Assembly (NCBI GenBank): GCA_016209245.1
Contig: JACQWN010000558.1
Coordinates: 1-19,285, forward strand
DNA: 19,285 nucleotides
DNA from: Bacteroidia bacterium
Lineage (GTDB): Bacteria > Bacteroidota > Bacteroidia > Bacteroidales > BM523
Reading direction: 5' to 3'
A model generated the notes under the pieces. It had not been told where the DNA came from. It saw nothing but the letters and a program-made list of their open reading frames with translations, and ran no database searches. The position numbers and the translations under genes are program-made. This document shows positions 13,225 to 19,285 of this stretch, one piece after another. Each line of letters begins with the position of its first letter. The first letter of the stretch is position 1.

Positions 13225-16200
13225 ATCATATTTTTTTCTGCATTTATCCTTTACTCTATAGTTATACATTCATTTGCTTCTGCTAATAATAATGGGGGAT
13301 ATTATCTTTATATGCCTCCCGATTCGATTTACACGGCCGATACGCTCAGACCCGATACATCTGAAGATAAATTACAATACCCCTTCCCTGATAATGAAGG
13401 ATATCCATTTTCAAGCACCGACATTAGCTCACCTCTTTATTTGAATAATCCTTCCAATATTAAATCGGATGTTGAATATAACGATAAGACCGGAGAATAT
13501 GATTTTAATGAAAAAATCGGCGAGCAATATTACCGTTATCCAAATTCCATGACTTTGGAAGAATATAAAAATTATGATTTTGACCATGCAATAAGGGATT
13601 ATTGGAATCAGAAATCGAGCAGCGAAAGTTTTTCACACCAGAAATCGCTTCTCCCCACTCTTCATTTTGGCGGAGAAATCTTTGACCGCATTTTCGGAAG
13701 TAATGTTATTGATATCCGCCCTCAAGGCTCAGCCACGCTTACCTTTGGTATTGATATTTCAAGGGTGGAAAATCCACAGTTGCAGGAACGGCTTAGAAAG
13801 ACATGGACATTCAATTTTGAGGAACAAATCGAGATGAATGTTACAGGGCAAATTGGCGATAAGCTAAAATTAGCTTGTAACTATAATACCGAAGCATCAT
13901 TTGAATTTGAAAACAAGATGAACCTTGCATATCAAGGCAAAGAAGATGAAATTATTCAGAAAATAGAAGCCGGCGATGTGACCCTTCCCTTGACAGGCTC
14001 GCTTATTACAGGCAGCCAGAGTCTTTTCGGGCTCAAAACTGAGCTGCAGTTCGGACGGCTTACCGCTACTTCGGTATTTTCACAACAGAAAGGTAAAACA
14101 TCGGTCATCGAAGTAGAAGGCGGCGCTACAACAAATTATTTCGAAGTAAATTGTGATGATTATGAAGCCAATAAACATTTTTTCCTTGCACAATATTTCA
14201 GGAACAAGTATAATGATGCAATGAAATCTCTTCCTGTCATCGCCTCAGACATTAACATTACAAAAATCGAAGTCTGGATAACCAATAAAACGGGAAATTA
14301 TGAAGAATCGCGAAATATTCTGTCTTTCATGGATCTAGGCGAAGGCATCAGCGAACAGGGTGTAAATAATGTCTTTGCAAGTAATGTTATTACTCAATCG
14401 TTTCAAGGTACTCCAAGAAATGAGAGTAACAATATTTATGACGTTGTAATTAATCCAAATATCAATAATATAAGGATTTTTACCGGAATTACAACTGCAA
14501 TGGCTCCATTTGCACAAAGCAATTTTACAGGCGGACAGGATTATGAAAAGATTGAATCTGCAAGGTTATTATCATCTTCAGAATATAAGCTGAATGCCCG
14601 TTTAGGTTTTATTTCGCTAAATTCAGCGCTTAATGCTGATGAAATATTAGCCGTGGCTTATGAATATACAACTTCCGATGGAAAAACATACCGGGTCGGC
14701 GAATTGACTCCCGACGGAGTAAGCGCCCCGCAAACACTTATTGTCAAATTGCTTAAAGCGACCTCGCTCACACCAAGACTTCCTACATGGAAGCTGATGA
14801 TGAAAAATGTTTATGCACTTGGCGCTTATCAGGTAAACAAAGAAGAATTTTATTTAAACATATTTTATAATGACCCTAAAACAGGCACTCCAATCAATTA
14901 TATCCCCGAACCAGACATTTTTAGCGGTCATTCCTTAATACAAGTTTTGAGTCTCGATAAGCTGAATACACAATTAGAAGCTTTTCCCGACGGTGTATTT
15001 GATTATATCGAGAACTACACCATTTCTCCATCAAACGGAAGAATATATTTTTCCGTTCTGGAACCATTCGGCGACGATCTTGAGAAAGAATTCGGAACAG
15101 GCAACCAGGCAATCTCTTCAAAATATGTTTTTCATGAGCTGTACGATTCAACACAAAGTATTGCCAGGCAAATCGCTGAAAAAAACAGATTTATTTTAAA
15201 AGGCAGCTACAGGTCGGCATCGGGTTCAGATATTTCGTTAAATGCCCTGAATGTTCCTCAGGGTTCTGTGGTTGTAACCGCTAGCGGAAGGACGCTGACT
15301 GAAAATGTTGATTATACTGTTGATTATTCGCTTGGACGTGTAAAAATTATAAATCAGGGATTGCTCGAATCGGGTACTCCCATTAAAATTTCGCTTGAAA
15401 ATAATTCATTATTCAGCATTCAAAGCAAGACTTTGCTAGGGACTCATCTTAATTACAGGATATCAAAGAATTTTAACCTTGGCGGCACTATACTCCGCCT
15501 GACGGAAAGGCCGTTAACGCAAAAAGTAAATATCGGCGATGAACCGATTTCCAATACTATCTGGGGAATAGACGGCACCTACCGGACCGAAGCCCCTTTC
15601 ATTACCAAGCTGGTTGACAAGCTGCCTTTTCTTGAGACAAAAGAAGCTTCAAATGTTACTATTAACGGAGAATTTGCTCATCTGATACCAGGCCACTCCC
15701 GGGCGATTCAAAAAGAAGGAACCGCCTATATTGACGATTTTGAAGGATGTAAAACCTCGCTCAACATTCAATCGGTAAGCTCCTGGGAGCTGGCAAGCGT
15801 ACCACAAGGGCAGTCCAACATTTTCCATGGCGGAAACCGGCTTAATTCGCTCGAATCCGGTTTTTACAGAGCAAAGCTTTGCTGGTACATAGTTGAAAGA
15901 ATGTTAGTTTCGACAACCGATAATAATGCCCTTAAAAATATTCCTGATGAAGAAAAAGCAGACCATTTTGTAAGGGAGGTATACGAGAATGAAATATTTC
16001 CAAAAAAAGAAAGCGCAACCGGTATAGAAAATCAGCAACTTGTTCTCAATTTTTCATTTTATCCCGACGAAAAAGGTCCTTATAATTATAATGTTGAAGG
16101 TATTGATTCTTCAGGGAATTTACTCGCTCCGTATTCGAATTGGGGAGGCGTTATGCGTAAAGTCGAGACAAACGATTTTGAAGCTTCAAACATCGAATAT

Positions 16201-19200
16201 ATTGAATTCTGGCTCATGGACCCTTTCGCCGACCCCGACAATGACGGACCAAAACAACCAATTAATTCTACCGGCGGATATCTATATTTTCATTTGGGTA
16301 ATGTTTCGGAAGATATTTTAAATGACGGCCGAAAGATGTTTGAGAACGGCCTGCCCACTTCCCAGGATATATCACTGGTGGACACTACTATATGGGGCAG
16401 GGTGCCTATGAAACAATCGTTAGTAACTGCATTTGACAATAACCCGGATTCAAGGCCTTATCAGGATGTCGGATTAGATGGATTGAACGATGATGAAGAA
16501 AATTCATTTTTTGGCGGCGGATTTCATAATTACCTGGAAAATATACAACTTAGGCTTACCAATGATGCTTATCAAAAAGTTTTACAAGACCCGTCAAATG
16601 ATAACTTTCATTATTTCAGAGGTTCGAACCAGGATGGCGATGATTTTGAATCGAACGATTTTTATGATAATGTTCTTGAAAGGTACAAAAAATATAACGG
16701 GCTTGATGGCAATTCTCCGACTTCAAAACAAACGGTCGAAGACTATCAGACACAGGCGACTAGTGCCCCTGATGTCGAAGATATCAACAGGGATAATAAC
16801 CTGAGCGAAGTCGAAAGCTATTTCCAGTACGAAGTTCCTGTTTTTCCGGGAATGGATGTCGGACAAAGTTATATTACCGATAAGATATCAAACCCTGTTA
16901 ATGTATCAATTAATGGCAATTTTATAGAACGCTCGGTGACATGGTATCAGTTCAAGATTCCGATTCAGATACCTGATACTGTTATCGGTTCAATTCTTGA
17001 TTTTAAATCTATCAGGTTTATCCGTTTATTATTATCCGGGTTCAGCCAGGATGTCGTGCTTCGTTTTGCAACACTTGATTTAGTGCGCGGTGAATGGAGA
17101 AAATATAAATATTCGCTTCGCGAGGGCGGTGAATGGGACCCGGGGCAAGGAGATGTTTCAACGGGTTCTTTCGACATCTCGGCTGTAAATATTGAAGAAA
17201 ACGGTAAGCGTGACCCGATAAAATATGTCTTGCCTCCCGGAATTAACAGGGTGATTGACCCGAGCAATCCCCATATGCGTCAATTGAACGAACAATCTAT
17301 TATGCTTAAAGCCGGGAATTTGCCTGACGGAGATGCAAGAGCGGCTTTTAAAAACGTTCACCTTGATGTAAGGCAATACAAAAAGCTTAAAATGGAAGTA
17401 CATGCCGAAGCGGTTGGTGATGAAGCTCTGAATGACGGTGAAATGCGGGCTTTTATTCGCCTGGGTTCCGATTATAAACAAAATTACTACGAATATGAAG
17501 TCCCTCTTACTTTGACCCCTATCGCTGTATATAGCGATGATGATAATATCAGCGAAGATGACCGGTTAAAAATTTGGCCTGAAAGCAACCGGATTGATTT
17601 TGAGTTTGAAATTCTACAACGTGTCAAGCAAATGCGAAATGATGAGGCAAGAAAATTAGGCAGTCTTATCCAACCGGGCGGTTACATGGAAATATGGGAA
17701 GGGCGAAACCGCGTGAGTATAAATGGAAATCCAAATCTTAGCGATATAAGGACAATCATGATAGGCATTCGCAATCCAAAGGCGACCAACAATCCGCATA
17801 CCGATGATGGAATATCCAAGTCGGTTGAAGTATGGTTCAATGAATTGCGGCTTACCGATTTTGATGAAAAAGGCGGCTGGGCGGCAACAGCAAGGATTGC
17901 AACAAAATTAGCCGATTTCGGGACTTTGAATATTGCCGGGAACACCAGCCGGCGCGGTTTCGGTAGCATCGAAAAGAAAGTAAACGAACGCAGCAAAGAA
18001 GATATATATCAATATGACATATCTTCAAATCTTGAGCTTGGCAAATTTTTCCCGGAAAAAGTCCGCCTCAGCATCCCTATGTATGTCGGCTTTTCTGAAA
18101 ATATTCAAAATCCACAATACAATCCCCTCGACCCCGATATTCCTCTCGAAGCGGCTCTTGATAATGCCAAAACCCGACAGGAAAGGGATTCAATAAAGCA
18201 TATCTCACAATATTATACACGGCGGAAAAGCTTAAATTTTACTAATATAAAATTAAACAGCAGCGGCGGTAAACCAAAGCCATACAGCATTTCTAACTTC
18301 GGAATCAGCTATGGGTTCAATTCTTTAGATTCAAGGGATATAACTACTGAATTTAACCATGAACGGCATTATACAGGCGGGTTGATATACAACTTTAACA
18401 CTTCACCAAAGGAATTTATCCCGTTCAAAAAAGTCAAATCCAAATTTATGAAATCGTCATGGCTGAAGCTTATAACCGATTTCAATATCAATTTTATGCC
18501 TAATCAGATTTCAATGAGGACAGATCTGGTAAGAAACTACCGTGAAACAAAGCTGAGAGATATTGCAGCAGCGGATGTAAACGTAGAAATACCCATAACT
18601 ATTAAGAAAGATTTTAATTGCAACAGGGTTTATGATATGAAATATGACCTCACAAAAGGACTGAAATTTGACTATAATGCAACAAATATATCGAGAATTG
18701 TCGAACCGCAGGGACGGGTAATCAGGCGATTCAGCAACAAAGGCGGTTCGCTCGATACGGTTTATCTGCCTTATTCCGAATGGGTGGATTCCGTCAGGGG
18801 CAACCTTATCAATTATCAGGCGCCGAACGATTCAATTAAACAGGGCTGGTTCGGAGCGAATTACGATTTCCATCAAAGCGTTAATGTCAGCTACAATGTT
18901 CCTGTTCAAAAGCTTCCACCTTTTAGCTGGATAACTATGTCGGCACGTTACCGCGGCGATTATGACTGGTTGTCAGGACCTCTTTCACGGCCTGAAATAG
19001 GACATACTATTAAAAATTCGAACAATAGCCAGTTAAATACACAATTTAATTTCTTAACAGTATATAATAAAATCCCTTATTTAAAAGATTTAAACCAGAA
19101 AAGCCGCCGTGGACAGCAACCAAAAAAGGATGAGAAAAAGACTGAAAAAGTACGTTATCCTGAAAAAGGAAGAGAGGAAATTAAATTAAAAGCGAATATT

Positions 19201-19285
19201 CCAAAGACAATTAATCATAAATTGAATACTTCCGACGTTGAAATGAAAGTATTTGATGCTCAAGGCAAGCCTGTTAAAGGAGAAT
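13207..19285 (+). CDS. sprA: T9SS outer-membrane translocon / gliding motility protein SprA (3'-truncated by window edge)
   Basis: SprA forms the very large beta-barrel channel through which type IX cargo crosses the outer membrane; it was first known as a gliding protein. The frame is open to the window end, giving 2026 visible residues. Known SprA proteins are about 2400 residues, so a few hundred C-terminal residues are missing. GTG at 13207 gives a good signal peptide (MKRGIPIIFFSAF... to FASA, about 1-26). Hallmarks are NPQLQERLRKTWTFNFEEQI (189-208), GQIGDKLKLACNYNTEA soon after, and EAGDVTLPLTGSLITGSQSL from about 255. Long barrel-like alternation follows, then a lysine-rich patch near residues 1965-1990 (GQQPKKDEKKTEK). 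In-frame upstream starts (ATG at 13192 and 13108) exist but lie in a palindromic repeat. The next in-frame ATG (13312) would lose the signal peptide. Confidence 0.93.
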   Translation, partial: MKRGIPIIFFSAFILYSIVIHSFASANNNGGYYLYMPPDSIYTADTLRPDTSEDKLQYPFPDNEGYPFSSTDISSPLYLNNPSNIKSDVEYNDKTGEYDFNEKIGEQYYRYPNSMTLEEYKNYDFDHAIRDYWNQKSSSESFSHQKSLLPTLHFGGEIFDRIFGSNVIDIRPQGSATLTFGIDISRVENPQLQERLRKTWTFNFEEQIEMNVTGQIGDKLKLACNYNTEASFEFENKMNLAYQGKEDEIIQKIEAGDVTLPLTGSLITGSQSLFGLKTELQFGRLTATSVFSQQKGKTSVIEVEGGATTNYFEVNCDDYEANKHFFLAQYFRNKYNDAMKSLPVIASDINITKIEVWITNKTGNYEESRNILSFMDLGEGISEQGVNNVFASNVITQSFQGTPRNESNNIYDVVINPNINNIRIFTGITTAMAPFAQSNFTGGQDYEKIESARLLSSSEYKLNARLGFISLNSALNADEILAVAYEYTTSDGKTYRVGELTPDGVSAPQTLIVKLLKATSLTPRLPTWKLMMKNVYALGAYQVNKEEFYLNIFYNDPKTGTPINYIPEPDIFSGHSLIQVLSLDKLNTQLEAFPDGVFDYIENYTISPSNGRIYFSVLEPFGDDLEKEFGTGNQAISSKYVFHELYDSTQSIARQIAEKNRFILKGSYRSASGSDISLNALNVPQGSVVVTASGRTLTENVDYTVDYSLGRVKIINQGLLESGTPIKISLENNSLFSIQSKTLLGTHLNYRISKNFNLGGTILRLTERPLTQKVNIGDEPISNTIWGIDGTYRTEAPFITKLVDKLPFLETKEASNVTINGEFAHLIPGHSRAIQKEGTAYIDDFEGCKTSLNIQSVSSWELASVPQGQSNIFHGGNRLNSLESGFYRAKLCWYIVERMLVSTTDNNALKNIPDEEKADHFVREVYENEIFPKKESATGIENQQLVLNFSFYPDEKGPYNYNVEGIDSSGNLLAPYSNWGGVMRKVETNDFEASNIEYIEFWLMDPFADPDNDGPKQPINSTGGYLYFHLGNVSEDILNDGRKMFENGLPTSQDISLVDTTIWGRVPMKQSLVTAFDNNPDSRPYQDVGLDGLNDDEENSFFGGGFHNYLENIQLRLTNDAYQKVLQDPSNDNFHYFRGSNQDGDDFESNDFYDNVLERYKKYNGLDGNSPTSKQTVEDYQTQATSAPDVEDINRDNNLSEVESYFQYEVPVFPGMDVGQSYITDKISNPVNVSINGNFIERSVTWYQFKIPIQIPDTVIGSILDFKSIRFIRLLLSGFSQDVVLRFATLDLVRGEWRKYKYSLREGGEWDPGQGDVSTGSFDISAVNIEENGKRDPIKYVLPPGINRVIDPSNPHMRQLNEQSIMLKAGNLPDGDARAAFKNVHLDVRQYKKLKMEVHAEAVGDEALNDGEMRAFIRLGSDYKQNYYEYEVPLTLTPIAVYSDDDNISEDDRLKIWPESNRIDFEFEILQRVKQMRNDEARKLGSLIQPGGYMEIWEGRNRVSINGNPNLSDIRTIMIGIRNPKATNNPHTDDGISKSVEVWFNELRLTDFDEKGGWAATARIATKLADFGTLNIAGNTSRRGFGSIEKKVNERSKEDIYQYDISSNLELGKFFPEKVRLSIPMYVGFSENIQNPQYNPLDPDIPLEAALDNAKTRQERDSIKHISQYYTRRKSLNFTNIKLNSSGGKPKPYSISNFGISYGFNSLDSRDITTEFNHERHYTGGLIYNFNTSPKEFIPFKKVKSKFMKSSWLKLITDFNINFMPNQISMRTDLVRNYRETKLRDIAAADVNVEIPITIKKDFNCNRVYDMKYDLTKGLKFDYNATNISRIVEPQGRVIRRFSNKGGSLDTVYLPYSEWVDSVRGNLINYQAPNDSIKQGWFGANYDFHQSVNVSYNVPVQKLPPFSWITMSARYRGDYDWLSGPLSRPEIGHTIKNSNNSQLNTQFNFLTVYNKIPYLKDLNQKSRRGQQPKKDEKKTEKVRYPEKGREEIKLKANIPKTINHKLNTSDVEMKVFDAQGKPVKGE

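Noticed and set aside
16618..16632. GGTTCGAACC as a tRNA T-arm
   Set aside because: It lies inside the continuous sprA reading frame and no acceptor, D or anticodon arms are found around it.

Overview
The window is AT-rich chromosomal DNA from a member of the Bacteroidota. The evidence is the SprA-type type IX secretion (T9SS) translocon next to ruvA, a secreted protein with a gliding-motility/T9SS type-B C-terminal sorting domain, the mutL-rhomboid-rhomboid-EEP gene order, and several promoter-like sequences of the Bacteroidota TAnnTTTG type. It resembles an environmental Bacteroidales-like genome; genus and species cannot be told from the sequence. No tRNA, rRNA, CRISPR array, transposase or phage gene was seen.

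Left block, + strand (1-7582): the 3' part of yidC (membrane insertase) runs in from outside. It is followed by a lipoprotein made of 23-residue MORN-variant repeats (YwqK-like), a 104-residue tail-anchored small protein, and mutL. Then comes a tight cluster of two rhomboid proteases and a membrane-anchored endonuclease/exonuclease/phosphatase-fold protein, with a 10-base gap and a 4-base overlap. A 19-copy heptanucleotide array separates mutL from this cluster.

Middle block, - strand (7836-11984): a single 1382-residue multidomain secreted protein. Its order is signal peptide, lamin-tail domain, chitobiase/hexosaminidase C-terminal-like domain, CotH-kinase-like domain, a series of Ig-like/PKD-like modules, and a T9SS type-B C-terminal domain.

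Right block, + strand (12507-19285): ruvA (Holliday-junction branch migration) followed by sprA, which runs off the right edge. The two T9SS pieces may work together: SprA forms the outer-membrane channel, and the 1382-residue protein is a predicted cargo.

The gaps between genes are unusually rich in distinct palindromic, MITE-like or REP-like elements (2128-2232, 2587-2763, 7649-7736, 12170-12319, 12378-12431, 13103-13224). The last one sits directly on the sprA start and appears to supply its start codon and first codons. I see no clear new multi-gene system. The most unusual signals are the element-borne sprA start, the degraded MutL endonuclease motifs, the heptanucleotide array, and the CotH-kinase-like T9SS cargo.
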